Origin: Roseateles toxinivorans
Lineage (GTDB): Bacteria > Pseudomonadota > Gammaproteobacteria > Burkholderiales > Burkholderiaceae_C
DNA: 44,236 bases
Reading direction: 5' to 3'
Assembly (NCBI GenBank): GCA_945898095.1
Contig: CAMDHE010000027.1
Span: 1-44,236 of the forward strand
Shown: in pieces, positions 26,562 through 36,625 of the stretch
How positions within the stretch are numbered: the stretch's first letter is position 1
Layout: each line of letters starts with the position of its first letter
Notes under the pieces: generated by a model
What the model saw: only the letters and a program-made list of their open reading frames with translations
What the model was told of the DNA's origin: nothing
The model's database searches: none
Translations under genes and position numbers: made by a program

Positions 26562-27272
26562 ATGGCAACTGCGACAAGTCAGGCGGGCCGATTGAAGGTA
26601 TTGCTGGTCGAAGACGAACAGAAAATCGCTGACTTCGTCATCAGCGGCCTGGCCGAGCGCGGTCTGCAAGTCACTCATTGCGACAACGGCAACAGCGGCC
26701 TGGCGGCAGCCTGCGAAGGCCGTTTCGATGCGATCGTGCTTGACATCATGCTGCCCGGTCGCGACGGCATGTCGGTCCTCAAGGCCTTGCGCAGCGCCGG
26801 TGTCGTCACGCCGCTGATCTTGCTGACGGCGCGCAACGAACTCGGTGACCGCCTCGATGGGCTGAGCCTCGGCGCTGACGATTACCTCGCCAAACCCTTT
26901 TATGTTGAAGAACTGGTGGCGCGAATTCTGGCGCTGCGTCGCCGCTTGGCGGGTGATCGGCAGAACCAGGTGCAGGTCGGTCATCTCAAGCTCGACCGGA
27001 TCAGCCGCCGCGCCATTTGCGAAGGTCAGGAGGTCGAGCTGACGACAAGGGAATTCAGTCTGCTCGAATATCTGATGCGGTCCGAAGGGCAGATCTTCAA
27101 CCGCCGGCAGATTCTTGAACAGGTCTGGGGTTACGACTTCGACCCGAGTACCAATGTCGTCGACGTCTGCATCAAGCGTCTGCGCGGCAAACTCGCTTCG
27201 ATCGATCCGCAAGGCGCATCGCTGATTGAGGCGGTGCGCGGTGCCGGCTACTTGTTCAAGGCCGCGAGGTGA
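26562..27272 (+). CDS. OmpR-family response regulator
   Basis: A 236-residue response regulator. The receiver domain has the acidic pair in LLVEDEQK, the phospho-acceptor Asp61 in IVLDIMLPGRDG, and Lys in LAKPFYVEEL. The C-terminal winged helix (VELTTREFSLLEYLMRSEGQ, then VWGYDFDPSTNVVDVCIKRL) is of the OmpR/PhoB type, close to CusR/PcoR/QseB-like regulators. It is followed by the kinase gene with a GTGA overlap. Confidence 0.93.
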   Translation: MATATSQAGRLKVLLVEDEQKIADFVISGLAERGLQVTHCDNGNSGLAAACEGRFDAIVLDIMLPGRDGMSVLKALRSAGVVTPLILLTARNELGDRLDGLSLGADDYLAKPFYVEELVARILALRRRLAGDRQNQVQVGHLKLDRISRRAICEGQEVELTTREFSLLEYLMRSEGQIFNRRQILEQVWGYDFDPSTNVVDVCIKRLRGKLASIDPQGASLIEAVRGAGYLFKAAR

Positions 27273-28723
27273 CGTTGTCGTTCCGGACCCGGCTGTTTGT
27301 CAGCGCGGCCTTGATCGTCGCGGCGGTGCTGGCCGCGGTACTGTTGCTCGGCTGGAGCAGGGTATTTACCTTCGAAGTCACAAGACTCGATGAGCGGCTC
27401 TGCCGGGAAGTCCGCCGCCTTGCCAGCCAACCGGTACTGGGCGAGCAGATCGGCCGGCTCGAATCCGAACTGGTCAACCGCCTGCGCCTGGTCAACCGCG
27501 AACAACTGCAGTTTCGTTTCGAATCGATGGACGGTGAGCGTGGTTTCCAATCAGCCAACTGGAGCAGCAAGCTGGCTGCCGACAATGTGCGATGGAGCGA
27601 TGCCGAAGGCCTGACGGAAGCTATGCGCCTCCCGCCGCCGCCACCTCCTCCTCCACCTGGGCGTCGGTTCGAGTCTTTCGAGCGACCGCCGCCGCCCGGC
27701 CCTTGCAAGTTCGCTTCGTTCAGCGCAGAAGAGCGTGATTGGCGCATGGCCAGGTTTTCAGCCCCCTTCGGTCAAGCGCTGCTCGCTGCCGACCTGGCTG
27801 CGACCCAGGCCGAAATGCTGGGTGCGCTGCAAAGCGCCTTGGGCATCGTGATCCCGCTGGCGCTGGCCTTGACCGCTGCGGGTGCCTGGTTGCTATCGGG
27901 CTTGACGATGAAGCCGGTGAACCGCTTGCGCGAAGCGATGCAGGGAATGACGCAGCAGGCGCTCGACCGGCGTTTGCCCAGCGCTGGCGAGGACCTGGAG
28001 TTCAAGCAATTGATTGCCGTCTACAACCGGATGCTGGCGCGGCTGGAAGCGAGTTTTGTGCAAGCCTCGCGTTTTTCTGCCGATGCGGCGCATGAATTGA
28101 AGACCCCGCTGACGATTCTGCGCGGCCGCATCGAGCAGGCGATCCAGCATTCGCCGCAGAGCAGTCTGCAAGTCGAGTTGGCCGGGATGCAGGACGAAGT
28201 CGACCGTCTGACCGGCATCACCCGCAAGCTGCTGCTGCTGTCGCAGGCTGATGCCGGCAAGTTGGCGCTGACGGCCAGCCTGGTGGATCTGAGCCAATTG
28301 CTCGACGATTTGATCGGCGATGTGCAGATGTTGCTGACCGACCAGCAAGGTGAATTCAAGATCGATCGGCAGCTCTTGGTCGAGGGTGATGCCCTGCTGT
28401 TGAGTCAGTTGCTCAACAACCTGGTCAGCAATGCTTTGTCCTATTGCAGCGCCGGGGGCTGGATCCATGTCATCGCCAAGGCCATGCCGGCAGGCATCGA
28501 GGTGCTCGTCGCCAATTCGAGTCAGCTGATCGACGCAGACAGCCGTTCGCGCTTTTTCGATCGCTTCTATCGCGGCGATGCGGCGCACAATCGCGCCGTC
28601 GAGGGCAGCGGCCTCGGGTTGAGCCTGGCGCGCGTAATTGCTCTCGCGCATGGCGGCGAGTTGACGCTTGAGGCCACTGCAGCTGATCAAGTCCGGCTGC
28701 GCTTGTGGCTGCCTTTTCGATGA
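27269..28723 (+). CDS. Sensor histidine kinase with polyproline periplasmic loop
   Basis: A 484-residue membrane kinase: TM1 near residues 7-28, a periplasmic domain to about 175 with a striking run of nine prolines near residues 123-131 and a second PPPPGP, TM2 (IVIPLALALTAAGAWLLSGL), HAMP, the phospho-acceptor His275 in AAHELKTPLTILRG, and the ATPase domain with NNLVSNALSY and GSGLGLSLARVIA. Paired with the OmpR-type regulator. The GTG start at 27269 overlaps the regulator stop. The Pro-rich loop resembles the secreted protein encoded just upstream, which suggests a contact or shared ligand; that is inference. Confidence 0.92.
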   Translation: MTLSFRTRLFVSAALIVAAVLAAVLLLGWSRVFTFEVTRLDERLCREVRRLASQPVLGEQIGRLESELVNRLRLVNREQLQFRFESMDGERGFQSANWSSKLAADNVRWSDAEGLTEAMRLPPPPPPPPPGRRFESFERPPPPGPCKFASFSAEERDWRMARFSAPFGQALLAADLAATQAEMLGALQSALGIVIPLALALTAAGAWLLSGLTMKPVNRLREAMQGMTQQALDRRLPSAGEDLEFKQLIAVYNRMLARLEASFVQASRFSADAAHELKTPLTILRGRIEQAIQHSPQSSLQVELAGMQDEVDRLTGITRKLLLLSQADAGKLALTASLVDLSQLLDDLIGDVQMLLTDQQGEFKIDRQLLVEGDALLLSQLLNNLVSNALSYCSAGGWIHVIAKAMPAGIEVLVANSSQLIDADSRSRFFDRFYRGDAAHNRAVEGSGLGLSLARVIALAHGGELTLEATAADQVRLRLWLPFR

Positions 28724-28781
28724 AATTGCCGATCCATTTTTGAAACCGGGGAGTGACCCTTTGACGATCAAGATCCTGCCA

Positions 28782-29150
28782 ATGTCCTGCCTTGGCGCCA
28801 TCACCAGACTCGACAAGGGCCGGGCCAGGTCGCTGGTCGGCTTGGCCAAGGACGGCTTTCCGATCTACGCCCGCTATGGCTACAGCAAGGCCGATGACGC
28901 GGCGTCGGCAATAAAAACGATGGTCGGCAGCTTCGCCAAGAAGGCCAGCCCCGATGCCGGCAGGCCTGCGCTATCGATTTTCCCTATGGGCACCTTCACG
29001 CAAGACTATGAATATATTGCCGGCTCGGGAGATCTCGACGAATGCAATGGCCGCACCGGGGTGACGCCCGAGTTTCCGAGCGGCATTTACCATTACTACA
29101 TCACCGACAGTTATCCCTATATCCAGCGCTGCGTGAAAGGCCCGCTTTGA
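28782..29150 (+). pseudogene. YHYH-domain protein, 5'-truncated
   Basis: From about 28845 the frame reads KDGFPIYARYGYS, then FTQDYEYIAGSGDLDECNGR, TPEFPSGIYHYYITDSYPYI and QRCVKG: the C-terminal half of the YHYH family. The N-terminal half, including the part carrying the eponymous motif and the signal peptide, is missing, and upstream codons show no similarity. The ATG at 28782 is only the nearest start. The frame is intact to its stop, which overlaps the next gene as TTGA, so the operon arrangement predates the truncation. Confidence 0.8.
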
Positions 29151-30244
29151 CGCGCCTGCTCGCCAGTTGGCTGGCCGGCTTGCTGTTGAGCACGACCGCC
29201 CAAGCCCATTTGATGCCGGCCCAGCAGGGCAGCCTGAATCTGCTCGATCAGGCGGTCTTTGCCGTCGTGGCGATTCCGGTGTCGGCGCTGCCCGCAGCCG
29301 TCGATAGTGACCGCGATGGGCGTCTTTCGGCAGTCGAGTTGCAGGCGCCGGAAGTGAATGCGCAATTGCTGCAGCGAATGCGGCTGTTCGATGGCGAACA
29401 GGCTGGGCGCGTCGATTTCATCCAGGTCATGGTCGAACAGGACGAGCGCAATCCGGCTTCTGCGGCCGGGGGCGGTCATTTCATTCTGATGCTGAAGTTC
29501 AGCTTCAGCGCGCCGCCGCAGGCCTTGCGTATCGAGACCGATTTGTTCGGCGCGGCGGCGAGCGAGCAGCAATTGACGCTGAAGGCGAGCCGTGGCAGCG
29601 AGATCGAAGTTGCCGTGTTGAGCCCAATGCGGGGAAGCCATTTCTTCTTCCGCCAGCCCTGGCAGGTGCTGGGCGACCAATTGCTGGTCGGGGTCGAACA
29701 TATTCTGCTCGGCACCGACCATTTGCTGTTTCTGTTGACGATCGTCGTCGCGGCTGCCGGTTGGCGCTACTGGCTCGGCGTGCTGACCAGCTTCACCATT
29801 GCCCACAGCATCAGCCTGACGGCTGCGCTGCTCGGTTGGGTGCAGGTCGCATCCATCATCGTCGAGCCGCTGATCGCTGCCAGCATTGTCTTGATGGCTT
29901 TGCTCAATCTCGGGCAGAAACAGGTCATCGTCAGGCAGCGAATGGCCATCGTCTTTGCCTGCGGGCTGCTGCATGGGCTGGGTTTCGCTTCAGCGATCAG
30001 CGACTTCGGTCTGCAGGGCAAGGCGCTGCTGGTCAGCTTGCTCGGCTTCAACCTCGGCATCGAAGTCGGCCAGGGCCTCTTCGTGCTGACGCTGCTGGGC
30101 TCGCTGGCGCTGCTGTCTCGCCTTGCACGTCTGGCCCCTGCGGACTGGCACAGGCGGTTCCAGGGTTTCCAGGCGGCAAATCTGGCCAATTCGCTGGCGG
30201 CGGTGGTCGGCATGTGCTGGCTGGTCGAGCGCATCGGCGCCTGA
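29147..30244 (+). CDS. HupE/UreJ-type membrane protein with EF-hand
   Basis: A 365-residue secreted/membrane protein. The TTG start (29147) overlaps the YHYH stop and gives a signal peptide LTRLLASWLAGLLLSTTAQA. A canonical EF-hand loop (DSDRDGRLSAVE, residues 53-64) follows. The C-terminal half has the HupE/UreJ_2 signature GVEHILLGTDHLLFLLTIVV, LTSFTIAHSISLT and FACGLLHGLGFASA with 6-7 helices, which in relatives is linked to nickel or cobalt handling. Function not proven. Starts upstream at 29042 are rejected as they lie in the YHYH frame. Confidence 0.8.
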   Translation: MTRLLASWLAGLLLSTTAQAHLMPAQQGSLNLLDQAVFAVVAIPVSALPAAVDSDRDGRLSAVELQAPEVNAQLLQRMRLFDGEQAGRVDFIQVMVEQDERNPASAAGGGHFILMLKFSFSAPPQALRIETDLFGAAASEQQLTLKASRGSEIEVAVLSPMRGSHFFFRQPWQVLGDQLLVGVEHILLGTDHLLFLLTIVVAAAGWRYWLGVLTSFTIAHSISLTAALLGWVQVASIIVEPLIAASIVLMALLNLGQKQVIVRQRMAIVFACGLLHGLGFASAISDFGLQGKALLVSLLGFNLGIEVGQGLFVLTLLGSLALLSRLARLAPADWHRRFQGFQAANLANSLAAVVGMCWLVERIGA

Positions 30245-30292
30245 GTCACCCGGCTCGGCCATACTCCAGGCTTGCCATAGTCTGGAGTTGCA

Positions 30293-31141
30293 ATGCGTAT
30301 CGATATTGGTCAGGGCGTGAGATTGTTCGTCGATGTCGAAGGGCCGGCGCTGGTGCCCGACGGCCCGCTGATGCGCGAAAAGCCGACTCTTGTTTGCCTG
30401 CATGGCGGCCCGGGTTTTGACCATTCGGGCTTCAAACCGGCTTTCTCTGGCCTGGCCGACATCGCGCAGATCATCTATTACGACCACCGCGGTCATGGCC
30501 GCAGCGATGAGCGGCCGAGCAACGAATGGACGCTCGACATCTGGGCCGATGACGTGGTGCGGCTTTGCGACGCGCTGGGCATCGTCAAACCGATCGTGCT
30601 GGGGCAATCGTTTGGTGGCTTTGTCGCGCAGCGCTATATCGCGCGCCACCCCGGCCATCCGTCCAAGGTCATTCTGTCGAGCACCTCGCCGCATATGGCG
30701 CTGGAGCGCAAGCTGGTGATGTTCGAAAAGCTCGGCGGCAAGGTAGCGCGCGAATTGGCGCGCCAATTCTGGAGCCAGCCCGATCCGCAGACCTGGGCCG
30801 CTTACTGGGCCGGTTGCCGCAAGCTCTACAACCGCACCGAGCCGCGTGACCAAGACGCTGCACAGCGCATGTTGGTGCGCGACGCGATCCTTTTGCACTT
30901 TGTTGCCGGCGAAAAACAGGGCCTGGATTTGTTGCCCGGCCTGGCCGCTGCGCAATGCCCGGTGCTGGTGATGGCTGGCGAAGAAGACCCGGTCTGCCCG
31001 CTGGCCGATGCGCAGGACATCGCTGCCGCCCTGCCGCCGCAATGGGCAAAACTGGTCAGTTTCCCGGGTGCCGGGCATGGTGCCTGGCGCGACGATCCGC
31101 AGGCCGCTTTTGCGACGCTGCGGGAATTCATCAGCGCTTGA
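30293..31141 (+). CDS. Proline iminopeptidase-like alpha/beta hydrolase
   Basis: A 282-residue alpha/beta hydrolase with the S33 peptidase signature LHGGPG. YYDHRGHGRSD is the next family block, GQSFGG carries the nucleophile Ser, and the acid and His are in GEEDPVCP and GAGHGAWRD. Related enzymes remove N-terminal proline, but many act as esterases or lactonases; the substrate is not clear. It is a single gene facing the same way as nrdJ. Confidence 0.85.
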   Translation: MRIDIGQGVRLFVDVEGPALVPDGPLMREKPTLVCLHGGPGFDHSGFKPAFSGLADIAQIIYYDHRGHGRSDERPSNEWTLDIWADDVVRLCDALGIVKPIVLGQSFGGFVAQRYIARHPGHPSKVILSSTSPHMALERKLVMFEKLGGKVARELARQFWSQPDPQTWAAYWAGCRKLYNRTEPRDQDAAQRMLVRDAILLHFVAGEKQGLDLLPGLAAAQCPVLVMAGEEDPVCPLADAQDIAAALPPQWAKLVSFPGAGHGAWRDDPQAAFATLREFISA

Positions 31142-31302
31142 ATCTCCCGAGGCGGGTTAAGCTTGGGTCCGGCCGGCCCGCCCTGAAAGATCGTGCGAAC
31201 CAAGCTGAATTCTGATCCGACCTGACCGTCATCAAGGCAAGGTCGGCCCGCAGACCGCAGGATCGCGCATCGCTTTTTTGCATCATTGTTTTGGAGATTC
31301 GC

Positions 31303-34300
31303 ATGACCTCGCCCAATCCGGTTCAATCCCGTACCGAGTCCGACTCCCAGGCGCTGGCCGCTTATGCCGCCTTGCCGCCGCAGGCGATCAGCGCCGAGGT
31401 CTTGCTGGAGAAATACGCCAAGGGGGACGAGTCAGCCCCCGATGAATTACGCGCCCGGGTGGCGCAAGCCTTGGCCGAGGCCGAGGCGCCTGAACAGCGC
31501 AGCGCCTGGGCCTTGAAGTTTCTCGAGGTGCAGCGGCGCGGCTTCGTGCCGGCAGGGCGAATCATGTCGGCTGCGGGGACTTCGCTCTCGGCCACGTTGA
31601 TCAACTGCTTCGTGCAACCGGTTGGCGACTCGATCGCACAGGTCGATGATGGGCACCCAGGCATTTATACCGCCTTGACCGAGGCCGCCGAGACCATGCG
31701 CCGCGGCGGTGGCGTCGGATATGACTTCTCGCGCATCCGCCCGTCAGGCGCCTGGGTCGGGTCGACCCAGAGCAGCGCATCCGGCCCGGTCAGCTATATG
31801 CGGGTTTTCGACCGCAGCTGCGAAACCGTCGAAAGCGCCGGTTCGCGCCGCGGCGCACAGATGGGCGTGCTGCGCTGCGATCACCCTGACATCGAGCAGT
31901 TCATCCACGCCAAGGACCAGGGTGATCTGAAGAACTTCAACATCTCGGTCGGCGTCACCGATGTCTTCATGCAAGCCATGCTGGCCGGTGAAGAGATCGA
32001 GCTGGTGCACCGCGCCAAGCCCGGCGAGGCGCAACTCGCCGAGGGCGCCCATCAGCGCGCCGATGGCCTGTGGGTCTACCGCAGCCTGCCCGCCAGCGAG
32101 TTGTGGGAGCAGATCATGCGCTCCACCTACGACCATGCCGAACCCGGCGTGCTCTTTCTCGACCGCATCAATGCCGACAACAATCTGCATTACTGCGAAT
32201 CGATTTCGGCCACCAATCCCTGCGTCACCGCCGACACCTGGGTGATGAGCGATCAAGGCCCGCGCCAAGTGCGTGAACTGGTCGGCCAGCCGTTCACGGC
32301 CATCGTCGACGGCAAGGCCTTTGCCAGCGAATCAGCTGGCTTCTTCTTCACCGGCCACAAGCCGGTCTTCAAGCTGCGCCTGGCCCAAGGTCAGGCACTG
32401 CGCCTGACCGCCGATCATCCGGTGCGCAAGGTCACCCGCAAGACCCGCTATCTGGTCGAAAGTGCCTGGGTGCCGGCCGGTGAATTGCTTCCTGGGGACG
32501 AGTTGGTCCTGCATGATCACCGCGCTTTGCAGGGCTGGGAAGGGCGGTTGAGCCAGGCCCAAGGCTATCTGCTCGGCCTGCTGATCGGCGCTGGCGAGTT
32601 GACGGCTGACCAGGCGGTGCTGTCGCTGTGGTCCGCTGCTGCGACCGAGCTGAAGGTCGTCGGCAGCGATGTCGCACCGCAGCGTCCGGCGCATAGCAAC
32701 GCCTTGATGGCCGCGGTCGAAATCGCGGCACGCAGCCTCGATCAGCGGGGGGCAGATTTCAAGGGCTGGCAGCGTCCGCTTACCGCGCGTGGCGACTATC
32801 GCCTGGCTTCGACTGCGCTGCGCGATCTGGCGATCTCTCTCGGCGCCGCGCCGGGTCAGCTTTGCATCACGCCTTCGATGGAGGCCAGCTCGTCCGATTT
32901 CCATCGCGGCCTGTTGCGCGGCTTGTTCGACGCCGAGGGCAGCGTTCAAGGCAGTCAGTCCATGGGCTTCAGCCTGCGCCTGATTCAGGCCGACCCGGCC
33001 AATCTGCAAGCCGCACAGCGCATGCTCTTGCGCCTGGGCATCAATGCCGTGATCGAGGCCCTGCCTGATTCTGTCGAGCGGCAATTGGTCATCAGCGGCG
33101 CCAACCTGCAGCGCTTTGCCGAATCAGTCGGCTTCGAAGACAGCGCCAAGAAGGCCTGGCTCGACCAAGTTCTTTCCAAATCCCGCCATAACCTGCAGCG
33201 CGAGCGCTTTACCGCGACGGTCGATGGCCTGACGGCCGACGGCTTCGAGGAGGTCTACGACGTCACCATCGAACATGTCCATGCCTTCGACGCCAATGGC
33301 CTCTATGTGCACAACTGCGCCGAACAGCCGCTGCCGCCCTATGGCTGCTGCTGCCTGGGATCGGTCGACCTGACGCAGTTCGTGCGCGAACCGTTCGGCG
33401 CCAATGCATCCTTCGACGAAGTCGGTTTTGCCGAAGTGGTCACTGTGGCGACCCGCATGCTCGACAACGTGCTCGATGTCACCCCTTGGCCCTTGCCGGC
33501 GCAAGCCCAGGAAGCACATAACAAGCGCCGCGTCGGCCTGGGCTTCACGGGTCTGGGCGACGCGCTGGTGATGCTGAACCTGCGCTACGACAGCGAAGCC
33601 GCCCGCGAGGAAGCGCGCCGGATCAGCGAGCTGATGCGCGACGCAGCCTATGCGGCATCGAGCGATCTGGCAGTGGAGCGCGGCGCCTTTCCGCTCTTCA
33701 ATGCCGACCTGTACCTCAGCGGCGGCAGCTTTGCCTCGCGCCTGCCACAGGGCTTGAAGGACCGCATCCGCAGCCAGGGCTTGCGCAACTCGCATCTGCT
33801 GTCGATCGCGCCGACCGGAACCATCAGCCTGGCTTTTGCCGACAATGCATCGAACGGCATCGAACCCGCTTTCAGCTGGAGCTACACGCGCAAGAAGCGC
33901 ATGTCGCAGGCCGATGGCGGCGGCTTCAAGGAATATGCGGTCGAGGACCATGCCTGGCGGCTTTACCGCCATTTGTTCGGCAAGGAGGCGCCGCTGTCCG
34001 ACGCCTTTGTCACCGCGCTCGAGCTCAGCGCTGCCGACCATGCGGCGATGGTCGCTGCGGTCGCGCCCTATATCGACACGTCGATTTCCAAGACCGTCAA
34101 CGTGCCGGTCGACTACCCCTATGCCGACTTCCAGGATCTCTATACCCAGGCCTGGAAAAGCGGGCTGAAGGGCCTCGCCACTTACCGGCCCAACAGCGTG
34201 CTCGGGTCGGTGCTCAGCGTCGACACGCCAGTGCTGCTTTCGCCCGAGCCGCTGCGGCCGGTCAGCGCCGACGGCGCCAACCAGCGGTTGAAGGTCGAGC

Positions 34301-35346
34301 GGCTGCCGAATGCAGTGCTGGCTTCGCTGCGCTGGCCGAGCCGGCCCGAGATGCCTGGCGGCAATCCGGCCTGGAGTTACATGATCCAGCATCCGCATGG
34401 CGACTTCGCGCTGTTCGTCGGCGAGTTGCCTGCCGAAGGCCCCGACATGGGCTTGTTCGGCCGCACCTTGCCGTTCGAAGTCTGGGTCAATGGCGCCGAG
34501 CAGCCGCGTGGTTTGTCGGCGCTGGCCAAGACCCTGTCGATGGATCTGCGCACCAATGATTCAGCCTGGCTGCGCCTGAAACTCGATGCCCTGGCGACGG
34601 TCGCCGAGGAGCGCGCTTTCGAAATGCCGATGCCGCCTTCGGGCGAGCTTCGGCTTTTCCCAGGCGTTGTTGCGGCCACTGCAGCGGTGATCCGCTGGCG
34701 CTGCGAACAGCTCGGCGCGCTGCAGGACGGTGGCCCGACGCCGGTGCTCGACGCGATGTTCAGCCGCGAGGAGCCGCGCACGGGTTACTCGGGCACGCTG
34801 GCCTGGGCCGTCGATGTCGACAATCCGGCCACCGGCGAGCAATTCACGCTGACGCTGAAAGAAGTCAGCCTGCCCACACCTGACGGTGGCAGCGTCACCC
34901 GGCCTTGTGCGATGGGTTTTTCGGGCAACTATCCGAAAGCGCTCGACGGCATGGCCCGGCTGTTGTCGCTGGACATGCGGGTGATGGACCCTGGCTGGAT
35001 CGGCATGAAGCTGCGCAAGCTGCTCAATGTCGGCGAGCCGCTGGGCCATTTCATGGCGCCGGTGCCCAGCCTCGGCGGCGAGCGACGCCAGCAGATCTGG
35101 CCCTCAACCGTTGCCTATGTGGCGCGGCTGATCATCCACCGTTATGCAATGCTGGGTGTGCTCGATGAAAGCGGCATGCCGCTGGTCGAAATGGGTCTGC
35201 TGCAAACGCCAAGTCCGCGCAGCGCCGGCAGCCAGGTGCAGGCGATGGCAGGTCGTCCCTGCCCGGAATGCGGCAACAGCACCATGATCCACAAGGATGG
35301 CTGCGACTTCTGCACCGCCTGCGGCTATGTGGGGCAATGCGGCTGA
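31303..35346 (+). CDS. nrdJ: Adenosylcobalamin-dependent (class II) ribonucleotide reductase, intein-containing
   Basis: A 1347-residue precursor; without the 365-residue intein (residues 307-671) the enzyme is 982 residues. The extein shows class II reductase blocks: [27 protein letters not shown] joined to [55 protein letters not shown] and the C-terminal zinc ribbon [22 protein letters not shown]. It makes deoxyribonucleotides using B12. ATG 31303 has GGAG six bases before it; TTG 31291 is rejected. No B12 riboswitch is recognised upstream. If the intein failed to splice, this copy would be inactive. Confidence 0.95.
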   Translation: MTSPNPVQSRTESDSQALAAYAALPPQAISAEVLLEKYAKGDESAPDELRARVAQALAEAEAPEQRSAWALKFLEVQRRGFVPAGRIMSAAGTSLSATLINCFVQPVGDSIAQVDDGHPGIYTALTEAAETMRRGGGVGYDFSRIRPSGAWVGSTQSSASGPVSYMRVFDRSCETVESAGSRRGAQMGVLRCDHPDIEQFIHAKDQGDLKNFNISVGVTDVFMQAMLAGEEIELVHRAKPGEAQLAEGAHQRADGLWVYRSLPASELWEQIMRSTYDHAEPGVLFLDRINADNNLHYCESISATNPCVTADTWVMSDQGPRQVRELVGQPFTAIVDGKAFASESAGFFFTGHKPVFKLRLAQGQALRLTADHPVRKVTRKTRYLVESAWVPAGELLPGDELVLHDHRALQGWEGRLSQAQGYLLGLLIGAGELTADQAVLSLWSAAATELKVVGSDVAPQRPAHSNALMAAVEIAARSLDQRGADFKGWQRPLTARGDYRLASTALRDLAISLGAAPGQLCITPSMEASSSDFHRGLLRGLFDAEGSVQGSQSMGFSLRLIQADPANLQAAQRMLLRLGINAVIEALPDSVERQLVISGANLQRFAESVGFEDSAKKAWLDQVLSKSRHNLQRERFTATVDGLTADGFEEVYDVTIEHVHAFDANGLYVHNCAEQPLPPYGCCCLGSVDLTQFVREPFGANASFDEVGFAEVVTVATRMLDNVLDVTPWPLPAQAQEAHNKRRVGLGFTGLGDALVMLNLRYDSEAAREEARRISELMRDAAYAASSDLAVERGAFPLFNADLYLSGGSFASRLPQGLKDRIRSQGLRNSHLLSIAPTGTISLAFADNASNGIEPAFSWSYTRKKRMSQADGGGFKEYAVEDHAWRLYRHLFGKEAPLSDAFVTALELSAADHAAMVAAVAPYIDTSISKTVNVPVDYPYADFQDLYTQAWKSGLKGLATYRPNSVLGSVLSVDTPVLLSPEPLRPVSADGANQRLKVERLPNAVLASLRWPSRPEMPGGNPAWSYMIQHPHGDFALFVGELPAEGPDMGLFGRTLPFEVWVNGAEQPRGLSALAKTLSMDLRTNDSAWLRLKLDALATVAEERAFEMPMPPSGELRLFPGVVAATAAVIRWRCEQLGALQDGGPTPVLDAMFSREEPRTGYSGTLAWAVDVDNPATGEQFTLTLKEVSLPTPDGGSVTRPCAMGFSGNYPKALDGMARLLSLDMRVMDPGWIGMKLRKLLNVGEPLGHFMAPVPSLGGERRQQIWPSTVAYVARLIIHRYAMLGVLDESGMPLVEMGLLQTPSPRSAGSQVQAMAGRPCPECGNSTMIHKDGCDFCTACGYVGQCG
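32221..33315 (+). other. Intein in nrdJ with partly degenerate LAGLIDADG endonuclease
   Basis: Insertion is at ATNP|C in the reductase active-site region. Cys1 ([11 protein letters not shown]), block B TADHP, block [17 protein letters not shown] and the C-terminal His-Asn followed by Cys+1 (VHN|CAEQ) are all present, so splicing should work. The endonuclease has two LAGLIDADG-like helices: [12 protein letters not shown] (422-433) and [12 protein letters not shown] (near 545). In the first, the acidic catalytic residue is Ala430; in the second, Glu545 is present. Confidence 0.95.
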
Positions 35347-35420
35347 GGGTTTGGCTTCGAAGGCGACAAGCGATCAAGTCAATTTGGGGCAGGGCCCGAA
35401 TGAAGTTGATGGGTGGACAT

Positions 35421-35432
35421 TTGTACATACAA
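35421..35432. promoter_or_regulatory. Putative BrnA operator
   Basis: TTGTA and TACAA form a small inverted repeat with a 2-base centre, 7 bases upstream of the brnT ATG. BrnA antitoxins autorepress their operon. Function is inferred from position. Confidence 0.4.
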
Positions 35433-35439
35433 TGAGCCC

Positions 35440-35718
35440 ATGAAAATCGACTGGGATCCGGTCAAAGCAGCTGCCAATCTGCAGGCACATGGCGTGTCGT
35501 TTGGCGAAGCTGCGACCGTACTTCACGACGATTTTTCCTTGACGCGTGAAGATCCAGACGCGCAAGGCGAGCAGCGTTTTGTCACATTGGGGATGAGTGC
35601 TACGGGTGCGTTATTGGTGCTTGTCTATACGCACCGTGAGCCTGATGTGTACCGCCTGATCTCCTCTTGGAAAGCCAACAAACCACAAAGGATTTGGTAT
35701 GAAAAAAATCGTCGCTGA
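35440..35718 (+). CDS. brnT: BrnT-type toxin
   Basis: A 92-residue BrnT ribonuclease toxin starting MKIDWDPVKAAANLQAHGVS, a close match to the family start, with LVYTHREPDVYRLISSWKA near the end. ATG 35440 fits the family length. It overlaps brnA by 20 bases. This pair is chromosomal, well outside the integron, and is not closely similar to the cassette pair at 6467. Confidence 0.9.
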   Translation: MKIDWDPVKAAANLQAHGVSFGEAATVLHDDFSLTREDPDAQGEQRFVTLGMSATGALLVLVYTHREPDVYRLISSWKANKPQRIWYEKNRR

Positions 35719-36004
35719 GCCCTACCGGGATATTGATTTCACACAGGCCAAGCAAGGCGCGGTGATTCCGCTTGATGCGGGCAAGACCAAAATATCCATC
35801 CGCTTGGACAACAAGGTGATTGAAGACTTCCGTGCGCAAGTTGAGCGCGCTGGAACGGGCAGCTATCAGACATTGATCAATGACGCGCTGGTGGCGTTTA
35901 TCCAGCAGCGTTCGATGATCGATGCCGTGCGGCAGGTGATACGCGAAGAACTGGCTACATCAAAAAAACAGCCACGGCGCAGCCATCGGCTGGAATCGGC
36001 TTGA
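35699..36004 (+). CDS. brnA: BrnA-type antitoxin
   Basis: A 101-residue BrnA antitoxin with a ribbon-helix-helix segment (KTKISIRLDNKVIEDFRAQV, then YQTLINDALVAFIQQ). It should neutralise the upstream BrnT and bind the operator. The start overlaps the end of brnT. Confidence 0.9.
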   Translation: MKKIVAEPYRDIDFTQAKQGAVIPLDAGKTKISIRLDNKVIEDFRAQVERAGTGSYQTLINDALVAFIQQRSMIDAVRQVIREELATSKKQPRRSHRLESA

Positions 36005-36050
36005 GCTGTTCCCAACTGTTCCCGTAATCCTGGCTTCCAATCCTGTCAAG

Positions 36051-36551
36051 TCAGACCTGCTCGTACTTGAAGCGGTTCACCTTGGACATATCGGTGCCCT
36101 CGATGCGGATCAGCCGCGTCGGGCCGTCGCGTTTGGGTGAATGCAGGTCGCCTTCGTTGTAGACATGGGCAATGCCTGGTGTCAGCAGATAGTTGCGCAG
36201 ATGCCTGACCTTGCCGGGCTGGTCCGCGCTGGCCGCCTCGACCAGCTCGTAATCGCTCATTTCCGTCTGGCCAACCGCCTGGCCATAGATCGCCCATGAA
36301 TGGGCATGGTCATGGGCGCCGCTGGTCTTGGCATCGCGGTAATCATGGGCCAGGATGCAAAAACCAAGCTCTGCGTCCTCGTAGATGATCTTGCGCTCAC
36401 CCACATCGGCTTCGAACTGCTCGGCGATGAACTGCGCATCGAGCAGCAAGTCTTTCAGCAGGGCGGCGATCTCTTCGCGCCCGGCCAGTCCCGGCATGGC
36501 CTTGATCGCTGCATGGCAGCGGGCGGCAAACTGTTCCAGCTTCTGACTCAT
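36051..36551 (-). CDS. Cupin protein of the cysteine dioxygenase type
   Basis: A 166-residue protein with a metal-binding cupin motif GAHDHAHSWAIYGQAVGQTE, and a second His-containing block LTPGIAHVYNEGDLHSP. The fold resembles cysteine dioxygenase-type proteins, but the usual family key residues cannot be checked, so no substrate is given. ATG 36551 has AGGAG upstream. It follows the fabG-like gene on the same strand after 74 bases; the two may be one unit. Confidence 0.7.
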   Translation of the reverse strand: MSQKLEQFAARCHAAIKAMPGLAGREEIAALLKDLLLDAQFIAEQFEADVGERKIIYEDAELGFCILAHDYRDAKTSGAHDHAHSWAIYGQAVGQTEMSDYELVEAASADQPGKVRHLRNYLLTPGIAHVYNEGDLHSPKRDGPTRLIRIEGTDMSKVNRFKYEQV

Positions 36552-36625
36552 GCAACTCTCCTGCCCATTGGGCTTGTGGTGCTGCGATTCTGCCGCAAGC
36601 CAGCGGTCGGCGCAGGATTGAACGC

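Noticed and set aside
31142..31302. Cobalamin riboswitch upstream of nrdJ
   Set aside because: I looked for the B12 box core and saw none in the 160-base leader.
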